Below are positions 1-5,800 of a DNA stretch of 5,800 nucleotides, piece by piece. Both the position numbers and the translations under genes were made by a program. This DNA is from Alphaproteobacteria bacterium (GTDB taxonomy: Bacteria; Pseudomonadota; Alphaproteobacteria; Rhodospirillales; Magnetospirillaceae). Every line of letters starts with the position of its first letter. The first letter of the stretch is position 1. The DNA lies in contig JADFZP010000229.1 in assembly GCA_015232485.1 (NCBI GenBank), positions 1-5,800 on the forward strand, read 5' to 3'. The notes under the pieces were generated by a model. The model saw only the letters and a list, made by a program, of their open reading frames with translations. It was not told where the DNA came from and ran no database searches.

Positions 1-129
1 GCTCCGGCCTATTACGCGCCGCCGCAGGTCACCCACGCCGCCACGCCGGCCCAGACGATGGGCGGCGTCACCGTCATCAAGTCGCCGGCCCTGTTGGCCG
101 CCGAACGCGCCGGGAGGATCGCGCAATGA
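1..129 (+). CDS. ftsL: C-terminal end of a small cell-division protein, probably FtsL (5' end outside window)
   Basis: An open frame runs from base 1 to the TGA at 127-129 and gives the last 42 residues of a protein. The visible part is rich in Ala and Pro, with a YYAPP stretch and a GGVTVIKSP stretch, and ends in ERAGRIAQ. It has no membrane segment or coiled coil, which in FtsL lie nearer the N-terminus, so the fragment alone does not identify the family. The call rests on position: the small gene directly upstream of ftsI in dcw clusters is normally ftsL, a bitopic membrane protein that works with FtsB and FtsQ in the divisome to activate FtsW/FtsI. The stop overlaps the ftsI start as ATGA, suggesting coupled translation. 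That the frame is coding is fairly sure; the FtsL identity is inference from synteny. Confidence 0.66.
   Translation, partial: APAYYAPPQVTHAATPAQTMGGVTVIKSPALLAAERAGRIAQ
112..118 (+). promoter_or_regulatory. Ribosome binding site of ftsI
   Basis: GGGAGGA lies inside the last codons of the upstream gene and ends 7 bases before the ATG at 126. It is a strong Shine-Dalgarno match at normal spacing and supports the ATG at 126 as the ftsI start. Confidence 0.75.
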
Positions 130-1826
130 GTCTGTTCTCCCTGTTCGGCCCCGCCGCCGAGGTGCCCGACGCCCAGCGCAAATCGGTCGAAACCGGCCAT
201 GTGCGGCTGATCGTCACCGGCGCCCTGTTCATGGTCGCCTTCTCGGTGATCGCCGGCCGCATGGTCGACGTGATGGTGCTGAAGGGCGCCGATTCGCAGC
301 CCCAGCGCCGGCTGGCCCAGGCCGTCGACCACCGCATGCAGCGGGCCGACATCGTCGACCGCAACGGCGTGCTGCTGGCCACCAGCCTGCCGACCGTGTC
401 GCTGTACGCCAAGCCCAAGGAGATCCTCGACGCGGGCGAGGCCTCGGCCAAGCTGCTGCGCGTGCTGCCCGAACTCAGCCACACCGAGGTGCTGAACAAG
501 CTGTCGGGCGATCGCGGCTTCATCTATTTGCGGCGCAATCTGACGCCGCGCCAGCAATACGACGTCAACGCCTTAGGCATCCCCGGCCTGTATTTCGAGG
601 ACGGCGAGCGCCGCGTCTATCCGCAAGGTCCGCTGGCCTCGCACGTCGTCGGCATGACCGACCTCGACAACAAGGGCATCGCCGGCATCGAGAAGACCTT
701 CGACGGGGCGCTGACCGGCCGTCAGCCCCTGGCCCTGGCGCTCGACCTGCGGGTGCAGACCGTGCTGCGCGACGAGTTGCGCCGGGCCATCGCCGATTTC
801 AGCGCGGTGGGCGCCACCGGCGTGGTGATGGACGTGCGCTCGGGCGAGATGCTGGCCATGGTCTCGCTGCCCGATTTCGACCCCAACGCGCCCAGCACCG
901 CCACCGAGGAGGCGCGGTTCAACCGCACCACCCTGGGCGTCTACGAGATGGGATCGACCTTCAAGCTGTTCAACACGGCGGCGGCGCTGGACGCCGGCAT
1001 CGCCAGTCCCGAAAGCATGTTCGACGCCACCAACCCGATCCAGATCTCGCGCTTCTCGATCAGCGATTACCACTCGCTGAAGCGGCCGATGTCGGTGGCG
1101 GAAATCCTGGTGCATTCCTCGAATGTCGGCTCGGCCAAGATGGCCATGTCGCTGGGTGGCGAGCGCCAGAAGGAATTCCTGGGCCGCCTGGGCATGCTGC
1201 GCCCGGTCGCCATCGAACTGCCCGAGGTCGGCTCGCCGCTGGTGCCCTCGCCCTGGCGCGAAATCAGCACCATGACGATCTCGTATGGCCACGGCATGGC
1301 GGTGACGCCGCTGCATCTGGCGAGCGGCGTCGGGGCGCTGATCAATGGCGGCTGGTTCCGCCAACCCACCCTGCTGCGCCAAGACTCCCAGACCCCCGTC
1401 CCGGCTCGCCGGGTGGTCGACGACCGCACCTCGAAGAACATGCGCAAGATGATGCGGATGGTCGTCGAGGAGGGTACCGGCGGCAAGGCCGACGTGCCGG
1501 GCTATCAGGTCGGCGGCAAGACCGGCACCGCCGAGAAGGCGGGTGGAGCGGGCGGCTATCGCACCAAGTCGCTGCTGTCGTCGTTCGTCGGCGCCTTCCC
1601 GATGAGCGACCCGCGATACGTGGTGCTGGTGATGGTCGACGAGCCGCACGGCACCAAGGAGAGCTTCGGCTACGCGACGGGCGGCTGGGTCGCCGCTCCG
1701 CCGGTCTCGCGCATCGTGGCGCAGATCGCGCCCATGCTGGGCATCGGCCCGGTGCTCGAGGCGCAGGCCGCCATTCCGGTTCAGAAGGCTTCGACAAGGG
1801 AGCGGGCGATTGTCGCGGTTGAGTGA
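126..1826 (+). CDS. ftsI: Peptidoglycan D,D-transpeptidase FtsI (penicillin-binding protein 3)
   Basis: This is the septum-specific class B penicillin-binding protein, which crosslinks stem peptides of new septal peptidoglycan in the periplasm as partner of the glycosyltransferase FtsW. The 566-residue length is normal for the family. A short cytoplasmic N-terminus is followed by one membrane anchor at about residues 28-43. A pedestal/dimerisation domain follows, with IVDRNG at 76-81, RRVYP at 162-166 and GIEKTFD from 187. The transpeptidase domain begins at about 230. All three active-site motifs are present: STFK at 277-280 with Ser277 as the predicted acyl-ester nucleophile, SSN at 331-333, and KTGT at 465-468. 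A tail of about 24 residues (543-566) follows the catalytic domain. The start is the ATG overlapping the upstream stop as ATGA, preceded by a good ribosome binding site. The 3' end overlaps murE by 17 bases. Family knowledge makes it a beta-lactam target. Identity is very secure. Confidence 0.97.
   Translation: MSLFSLFGPAAEVPDAQRKSVETGHVRLIVTGALFMVAFSVIAGRMVDVMVLKGADSQPQRRLAQAVDHRMQRADIVDRNGVLLATSLPTVSLYAKPKEILDAGEASAKLLRVLPELSHTEVLNKLSGDRGFIYLRRNLTPRQQYDVNALGIPGLYFEDGERRVYPQGPLASHVVGMTDLDNKGIAGIEKTFDGALTGRQPLALALDLRVQTVLRDELRRAIADFSAVGATGVVMDVRSGEMLAMVSLPDFDPNAPSTATEEARFNRTTLGVYEMGSTFKLFNTAAALDAGIASPESMFDATNPIQISRFSISDYHSLKRPMSVAEILVHSSNVGSAKMAMSLGGERQKEFLGRLGMLRPVAIELPEVGSPLVPSPWREISTMTISYGHGMAVTPLHLASGVGALINGGWFRQPTLLRQDSQTPVPARRVVDDRTSKNMRKMMRMVVEEGTGGKADVPGYQVGGKTGTAEKAGGAGGYRTKSLLSSFVGAFPMSDPRYVVLVMVDEPHGTKESFGYATGGWVAAPPVSRIVAQIAPMLGIGPVLEAQAAIPVQKASTRERAIVAVE
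1797..1802 (+). promoter_or_regulatory. Ribosome binding site deciding the murE TTG start
   Basis: AGGGAG sits within the final codons of ftsI and ends 7 bases before the TTG at 1810. The next in-frame TTG, at 1819, would be 16 bases away, which is too far. This site therefore favours 1810 as the murE start. Confidence 0.6.
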
Positions 1827-3252
1827 CATCCTGGGCGTTCCAGCCCTCGCCGATGATCCCGAAATCAACGGGCTGACCGCGGATTCCCGCGCCGTCGGCC
1901 CGAACTTTTTGTTCGCCGCCCTGCCCGGCTCGCGCTCGGACGGGCGCGACCATGTCGAGGCGGCGATCAAAGCGGGCGCCGTGGCGGTGCTGGCGCCGCC
2001 CGGCTTCACCCGGCCCGGCATCGTGGTGATCCAAGACCCCTTGCCCCGGCGCGCCTTCGCGCTGGCGGCGGCGCGCTTCTTCGGCCGCCAGCCCGCCACC
2101 ATCGCGGCGGTCACCGGCACCAATGGCAAGACCTCGGTGGTCACCTTCACGCGCCAGATTTGGACGCGTCTGGGCCTGAGGGCCGCCAGCCTGGGCACCC
2201 TGGGCGTGGTCGGCCCGGCCGGCTGGGCGCGCGGCGGATTGACCACGCCCGACCCGGTCGCCCTGCACAAGGGCCTCGCCGAGTTGGCGGCGGCCGGGAT
2301 CGACCACGCGGCGATCGAGGCGTCGAGCCACGGCCTGGACCAGTTCCGGCTGGACGGCGTGCGCCTGCGCGCCGCCGCCTTCACCAATCTGACCCGCGAC
2401 CATCTCGACTACCATGCCGACATGGAGGCCTATCTGGCCGCCAAGCTGCGCCTGTTTGGCGATCTGCTGCCCGAGGGCGCCGGAGCGGTGGTCAATTCCG
2501 ACGCGCCCGATGCCGGCCGCGTGCTGGGCTTCTGCCACGCGCGCCGCCTGAAAGCCCTGACCTTCGGCGAGGCGCCCGAGGCCGATCTGCGCATCGTCGA
2601 GGCGATCCCGGCCGGCGGCGGCCAGGATTTGTCGCTGGTCCTTATGGGCCGTCCCGTCTCGCTTCACCTGCCGCTGGCCGGCGCCTTCCAGGCGTCGAAC
2701 GCCCTGTGCGCGCTGGGCCTGGTGCTGGCCTGTGGCGGCGACCCGATCGCCGCCGCCGCCGCGCTGGAGACTCTGGAGGGCGTGCCGGGCCGCCTGGAGA
2801 AGGTGGCCGAGCGTTCCAACGGCGCCCCGGTGTTCGTCGATTACGCCCATACGCCCGACGCCTTGGAAACGGTTCTTAAAGCCCTGCGCCCGCATGCTGC
2901 GCGCCGCCTCGCCGTGGTGTTCGGCTGCGGCGGCGACCGCGATCCGGGCAAGCGCCCGCCGATGGGCCGCATAGCCGCCGAACTGGCCGACCGGGTGATC
3001 GTCACCGACGACAACCCGCGCGGCGAGGAGCCCGCTTCGATCCGCCGCCAGATCCTCGACGCCTGCCCCGGCGCCCGCGAGATCGGCGACCGGGGTCGGG
3101 CCATCGCCCTGGCGGTGGCCGAGTTGGAGGCGGGCGACGTGCTGGTGTTGGCGGGCAAGGGGCATGAAACCGGGCAGACCGCGAAAGGCGTCACGACGCC
3201 GTTCGACGACGCCCAAGTGGCGCGCGATGCGGTGAAGGCGGTGGAGTCATGA
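1810..3252 (+). CDS. murE: UDP-MurNAc-L-Ala-D-Glu:meso-diaminopimelate ligase MurE
   Basis: This cytoplasmic ATP-dependent ligase adds meso-diaminopimelate to UDP-MurNAc-L-Ala-D-Glu. Its 480 residues match the family length. The N-terminal UDP-MurNAc-binding domain covers about 1-95. The central ATPase domain carries the P-loop TGTNGKTS at 102-109, TTPDP at 145-149, EASSHGLDQ at 170-178, TNLTRDHLDYH at 192-202 and Lys212 in AAKLRLF, the expected carbamylated lysine. The C-terminal domain shows VDYAHTPDALE from 343 and FGCGGDRDPGKRP from 371. Substrate choice is readable: DNPRGEE from 401 and GKGHE at 449-453 are the signature of diaminopimelate-adding rather than lysine-adding MurE. The start is probably TTG at 1810: an in-frame stop lies upstream at 1630-1632, I see no ATG, GTG or TTG between it and 1810, and the N-terminus then reads SRLSDIL as expected. 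It overlaps ftsI by 17 bases and murF by 4. Function is very secure; the exact start is less so. Confidence 0.96.
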   Translation: MSRLSDILGVPALADDPEINGLTADSRAVGPNFLFAALPGSRSDGRDHVEAAIKAGAVAVLAPPGFTRPGIVVIQDPLPRRAFALAAARFFGRQPATIAAVTGTNGKTSVVTFTRQIWTRLGLRAASLGTLGVVGPAGWARGGLTTPDPVALHKGLAELAAAGIDHAAIEASSHGLDQFRLDGVRLRAAAFTNLTRDHLDYHADMEAYLAAKLRLFGDLLPEGAGAVVNSDAPDAGRVLGFCHARRLKALTFGEAPEADLRIVEAIPAGGGQDLSLVLMGRPVSLHLPLAGAFQASNALCALGLVLACGGDPIAAAAALETLEGVPGRLEKVAERSNGAPVFVDYAHTPDALETVLKALRPHAARRLAVVFGCGGDRDPGKRPPMGRIAAELADRVIVTDDNPRGEEPASIRRQILDACPGAREIGDRGRAIALAVAELEAGDVLVLAGKGHETGQTAKGVTTPFDDAQVARDAVKAVES

Positions 3253-4640
3253 CGGTGCTTTGGACACGGAACGAGGCGGCGAAGGCCACCGGCGGGCGTC
3301 ATGGCGACGCCGACTGGGCCGCCACCGGCGTGTCCATCGACAGCCGCACGCTGAAGCCCGGCGATCTGTTCGTGGCGCTCGCGGGGCCGAATTTCGACGG
3401 CCACGAATACGTCGCCGCCGCGCTGGCGGCCGGCGCCGCGGCGGCTCTGGTCCACCGCATTCCCGAAGGCTGCGACACGGCGCGTCTGCTGATCGTTCCC
3501 GACACCCTGGCCGGCCTGGGCGCGCTGGGCGCCTTCGCCCGCGCCCGCACCTCGGCGCGGATCATCGGGGTGACCGGCAGCGTCGGCAAGACCAGCGCCA
3601 AGGAGATGCTGAAGCGGGTGCTGTCCGACCAGGGCGCCACCCATGCCAGCGAAGGCAGCCTGAACAATCACTGGGGCGTGCCGCTGAGTCTGGCGCGCAT
3701 GCCGGCCGACTGCGCCTTCGCCATTCTGGAAATGGGCATGAACCATGCCGGCGAGTTGACGCCCCTGTCGCTGCTCGCCCGGCCGCACGTCGCCGTGGTC
3801 ACCACGGTCGAGGCGGTGCATTGCGAATTCTTCGCCTCGATCGCCGAGATCGCCGACGCCAAGGCCGAAATCTTTGCCGGGCTGGAGGCGGGCGGCACCG
3901 TCGTGCTGAACCGCGACAATCCCTTCTTCGAGCGGCTGTCCGCCGCCGCGCGGGCCGCCGGAGCGGGCCGCGTCGACAGCTTCGGCTGGCACATCGAAAG
4001 CGCCGCCCGTCTGCTGGACTGCGCGCTGGACCCGAAGAACTCGAGCGTTTTCGCGCTGGTCGGCGACGACACCGTCGCCTATCGCCTAAGCGTGCCCGGC
4101 CTGCAATGGGTGATGAACAGCCTGTGCGTGCTGCTGGCCGCCCGCGCCGCCGGGGCCGATCTGGCCCGCGCCGCCGCCAGTCTGGCCCACATGCAACCGC
4201 CGCACGGCCGCGGCGAACGCTTTTGCTTGGCCCTGCCGGGCGGCAGCGTCGAGATCATCGACGAAAGCTACAACGCCAGCCCGGTGTCGATGCGCGCCGC
4301 CTTCCACACCCTGGCCTTGGCCAAGCCGGCCAAGGGCGCGCGGCGCATCGCCGTGCTGGGCGACATGCTGGAACTGGGCGCGCATGCCGAATCGCTGCAC
4401 GCCTCGCTGGCCGCGCCGCTCGCCGAGCGCGGCATCGATCTGGTGTTCACGGCCGGCGCGCACATGCGGACGCTGCACGAGGCGCTGCCGCCATCGCTGC
4501 GCGGCGGCCATGCCGACAGTTCGGATCTGCTGGCGCCAAGGGTCAAGGCCTCGCTGCTGCCGGGCGACGTGGTGATGGTGAAGGGCTCGGCGGGCAGCCG
4601 CATGGGTCGGGTCGTCAAGGTTCTGCTGGGAGAGGCCTGA
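3249..4640 (+). CDS. murF: UDP-MurNAc-tripeptide:D-alanyl-D-alanine ligase MurF
   Basis: MurF is the last cytoplasmic Mur ligase: it uses ATP to join D-Ala-D-Ala to UDP-MurNAc-tripeptide, giving the pentapeptide used by MraY. The 463 residues are typical. The N-terminal substrate domain includes SIDSRTLKPGDLF (about 29-41). The ATPase domain has the P-loop TGSVGKTS at 109-116, followed by the family-typical SLNNHWGVPL at 137-146, EMGMNHAGEL at 161-170 and Lys205 in DAKAEIF, the expected carbamylated lysine. Later marks are PHGRGERF from 318, DESYNASP at 338-345, a VLGDMLELG segment and KGSAGSRM at 445-452. LNNHWGVP and DESYNASP separate MurF from MurC, MurD and MurE. The ATG overlaps the murE stop as ATGA. 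Purine-rich sequence just upstream (3234-3246) gives only a poorly spaced ribosome binding site, so re-initiation after murE is likely. Nothing is missing or broken. Confidence 0.96.
   Translation: MTVLWTRNEAAKATGGRHGDADWAATGVSIDSRTLKPGDLFVALAGPNFDGHEYVAAALAAGAAAALVHRIPEGCDTARLLIVPDTLAGLGALGAFARARTSARIIGVTGSVGKTSAKEMLKRVLSDQGATHASEGSLNNHWGVPLSLARMPADCAFAILEMGMNHAGELTPLSLLARPHVAVVTTVEAVHCEFFASIAEIADAKAEIFAGLEAGGTVVLNRDNPFFERLSAAARAAGAGRVDSFGWHIESAARLLDCALDPKNSSVFALVGDDTVAYRLSVPGLQWVMNSLCVLLAARAAGADLARAAASLAHMQPPHGRGERFCLALPGGSVEIIDESYNASPVSMRAAFHTLALAKPAKGARRIAVLGDMLELGAHAESLHASLAAPLAERGIDLVFTAGAHMRTLHEALPPSLRGGHADSSDLLAPRVKASLLPGDVVMVKGSAGSRMGRVVKVLLGEA
4628..4635 (+). promoter_or_regulatory. 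Ribosome binding site of mraY
   Basis: GGGAGAGG lies in the last codons of murF and ends 9 bases before the ATG at 4645. It gives mraY its own initiation signal despite a gap of only 4 bases after the murF stop. Confidence 0.65.
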
Positions 4641-4644
4641 GAAC

Positions 4645-5736
4645 ATGCTTTACAACCTGCTCTTTCCCCTGGCGGACCAGTTCTCCGTCTTCAACCTGTT
4701 CAAATACCTGACCTTCCGCACGGGCGGGGCGGTGATGACCGCGCTGTTGGTGTCGTTCCTGGCCGGGCCGGGCGTCATCCGCTGGCTGCGCAAGAAGCAG
4801 AAGCAGGGCCAGCCGATCCGCGCCGACGGGCCGGAAAGCCACCTGCTGACCAAGAAGGGCACGCCCACCATGGGCGGCTTCCTGATCCTGCTGGCCTTGT
4901 CGGTGGCGACCCTGCTGTGGGCCGATCTGACCAATCATTACGTCTGGGTCGTCTTGATGGTCACCGCCGGATACGGCCTGATCGGCTTCCTGGACGATTT
5001 CCTGAAGGTCACCAAGCGCAATTCCAAGGGCCTGCCGGGCCGCATCAAGCTGATCGGCCAAGTGGCGATCGCGCTGGTCGCCGGGGTGTGGATCATGCTG
5101 GTCACCAAGGACCCGGCGATGAGCAACACGCTGGCGGTGCCCTTCCTGAAGAACCTGTTGCTCGACCTGGGCTGGTTCTATCTGCCGCTCGCCGTGTTCG
5201 TGATGGTCGGCTCGTCCAACGCGGTGAACCTGACCGACGGACTGGACGGTCTGGCGATCGTGCCGGTGATGATCGCGGCCGGCGTCTTCGCGCTGATCGC
5301 CTATCTGGTCGGCCACGCGCTGTTCGCCAACTATCTGCAAATCCATTACGTCGCCGGAGCGGGCGAGTTGTCGGTGTTCTGCGGCGCGCTGGTCGGCGCG
5401 GCGCTGGGCTTTTTGTGGTTCAACGCGCCGCCCGCAATGGTCTTCATGGGCGACACCGGCTCGCTGTCGATGGGCGGCGCGCTGGGCGCGATCAGCGTGG
5501 TCACCAAGCACGAGCTGGTGCTGGCCATCGTCGGCGGCCTGTTCGTGCTGGAGACCGTCTCGGTGATCGTACAGGTGCTGTCGTTCAAGCTGACCGGCAA
5601 GCGCGTCTTCCGCATGGCGCCGCTGCATCATCACTTCGAGAAGAAGGGCTGGGCCGAGCCCACCGTGGTCATCCGCTTCTGGATCATCGCCAGCATCCTG
5701 GCGCTGGCCGGCCTGTCCACCCTGAAGCTGAGGTGA
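4645..5736 (+). CDS. mraY: Phospho-N-acetylmuramoyl-pentapeptide-transferase MraY
   Basis: MraY is the polytopic inner-membrane enzyme that transfers phospho-MurNAc-pentapeptide from UDP to undecaprenyl phosphate, forming lipid I. The 363 residues match the usual length of about 360. Hydrophobic segments spread over the whole protein fit the known ten-helix fold, for example near 28-47, 77-95, 99-117, 134-152, 203-223, 241-259, 291-312 and 341-360. Family motifs are complete: GTPTMGG at 72-78, the acidic pair Asp117-Asp118 in GFLDDFLK, NAVNLTDGLDGLA starting at Asn192, FMGDTGSL with Asp270, and PLHHHFEKKGW with His328-330. These include the Mg2+/substrate-binding aspartates and the HHH loop. 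The position after murF and before murD is the standard dcw order. The ATG at 4645 has a good ribosome binding site, and the N-terminus (MLYNLLFPL) is typical of proteobacterial MraY. Confidence 0.97.
   Translation: MLYNLLFPLADQFSVFNLFKYLTFRTGGAVMTALLVSFLAGPGVIRWLRKKQKQGQPIRADGPESHLLTKKGTPTMGGFLILLALSVATLLWADLTNHYVWVVLMVTAGYGLIGFLDDFLKVTKRNSKGLPGRIKLIGQVAIALVAGVWIMLVTKDPAMSNTLAVPFLKNLLLDLGWFYLPLAVFVMVGSSNAVNLTDGLDGLAIVPVMIAAGVFALIAYLVGHALFANYLQIHYVAGAGELSVFCGALVGAALGFLWFNAPPAMVFMGDTGSLSMGGALGAISVVTKHELVLAIVGGLFVLETVSVIVQVLSFKLTGKRVFRMAPLHHHFEKKGWAEPTVVIRFWIIASILALAGLSTLKLR
5730..5734 (+). promoter_or_regulatory. Ribosome binding site of murD
   Basis: GAGGT overlaps the last sense codons and stop of mraY and ends 6 bases before the GTG at 5741. 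A second GAGG at 5735-5738 is too close to the start to be the better site. This supports GTG as the start codon of murD. Confidence 0.55.
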
Positions 5737-5740
5737 GGCC

Positions 5741-5800
5741 GTGATTTCCGTCCCCTCGCTCGCCGGAAGCATCGTCGCCATCATGGGGCTGGGCCGCTCG
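5741..5800 (+). CDS. murD: N-terminus of UDP-MurNAc-L-alanine:D-glutamate ligase MurD (3' part outside window)
   Basis: Only 20 codons are present, starting from a GTG four bases after the mraY stop and running open to the window edge. The residues end in SIVAIMGLGRS; a first beta strand leading into G-x-G-R-S is typical of the UDP-MurNAc-binding N-terminal domain of MurD. MurD is the cytoplasmic ligase adding D-glutamate to UDP-MurNAc-L-Ala, making the substrate of MurE. The next in-frame ATG (5783) falls inside the conserved strand and would remove part of the nucleotide-binding fold, so it is not a believable start. The call rests on this short motif plus the standard mraY-murD order. The catalytic residues are outside the window, so intactness cannot be judged. 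Confidence 0.85.
   Translation, partial: MISVPSLAGSIVAIMGLGRS

Noticed and set aside
573..2387. A long minus-strand open frame (604 codons) opposite ftsI and murE
   Set aside because: It is rich in Arg, Ala, His and Gln with no recognisable domain, and it lies opposite two genes with full catalytic motifs. Long antisense frames are expected in very GC-rich DNA because stop codons are rare there.
1342..3216. A long minus-strand open frame (624 codons) opposite ftsI and murE
   Set aside because: Low-complexity composition with a tail of Arg/Ser/Pro runs, and no domain; a shadow of the coding strand.
4641..4644. Possible regulatory space between murF and mraY
   Set aside because: The gap is only 4 bases, and the upstream purine-rich sequence is explained by the mraY ribosome binding site.
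3260..4711. A 483-codon + strand frame overlapping murF and the start of mraY
   Set aside because: It is an out-of-frame reading of murF, dominated by Arg, Gly and Ala with no motif, whereas the murF frame carries all ligase motifs.
4615..5784. A 389-codon minus-strand frame opposite mraY
   Set aside because: Composition dominated by Gln, His, Asp and Arg is what antisense reading of GC-rich membrane-protein codons gives; no ribosome binding site or domain was recognised.
1..5800. Hidden mobile element, CRISPR array, RNA gene, terminator hairpin or inserted accessory gene
   Set aside because: Reading through the window I saw no direct-repeat array, no terminal inverted repeats, no T-tract after a hairpin and no compositional break; conserved dcw genes fill nearly every base.

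Overview
This window is an internal piece of a bacterial division and cell-wall (dcw) cluster. All genes lie on the + strand, in the order ftsL-like (3' end) - ftsI - murE - murF - mraY - murD (5' end). The sequence is very GC-rich with G/C-ending codons. The gene order, the murE with a meso-diaminopimelate signature and the tight packing fit an alphaproteobacterium. A Rhodospirillales-type organism (Magnetospirillum or a relative) is my best guess, but this comes from general resemblance and was not tested by any search.

Layout: 1-129 is the last 42 codons of a small protein, probably FtsL. ftsI (126-1826) encodes the septal transpeptidase PBP3. murE (1810-3252) and murF (3249-4640) encode the ligases that add meso-diaminopimelate and D-Ala-D-Ala to the UDP-MurNAc peptide. 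mraY (4645-5736) encodes the membrane enzyme that moves the finished phospho-MurNAc-pentapeptide to undecaprenyl phosphate, giving lipid I. The first 20 codons of murD (from 5741) encode the start of the D-glutamate ligase, which acts before MurE.

The genes are essentially continuous. Two junctions are ATGA stop/start overlaps (ftsL/ftsI and murE/murF), one is a 17-base overlap (ftsI/murE), and two have 4-base gaps (murF/mraY and mraY/murD). I saw no promoter, terminator, RNA gene, mobile element, repeat array or CRISPR, and no gene-free stretch. The natural reading is one transcript with translational coupling, supplying cytoplasmic precursor synthesis (MurD, MurE, MurF), the first membrane step (MraY) and septal crosslinking (FtsI with FtsL).

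All motifs checked in the four complete genes are intact. I found no previously undescribed system. The points most worth a second look are the likely TTG start of murE inside the end of ftsI, and the GTG start of murD.
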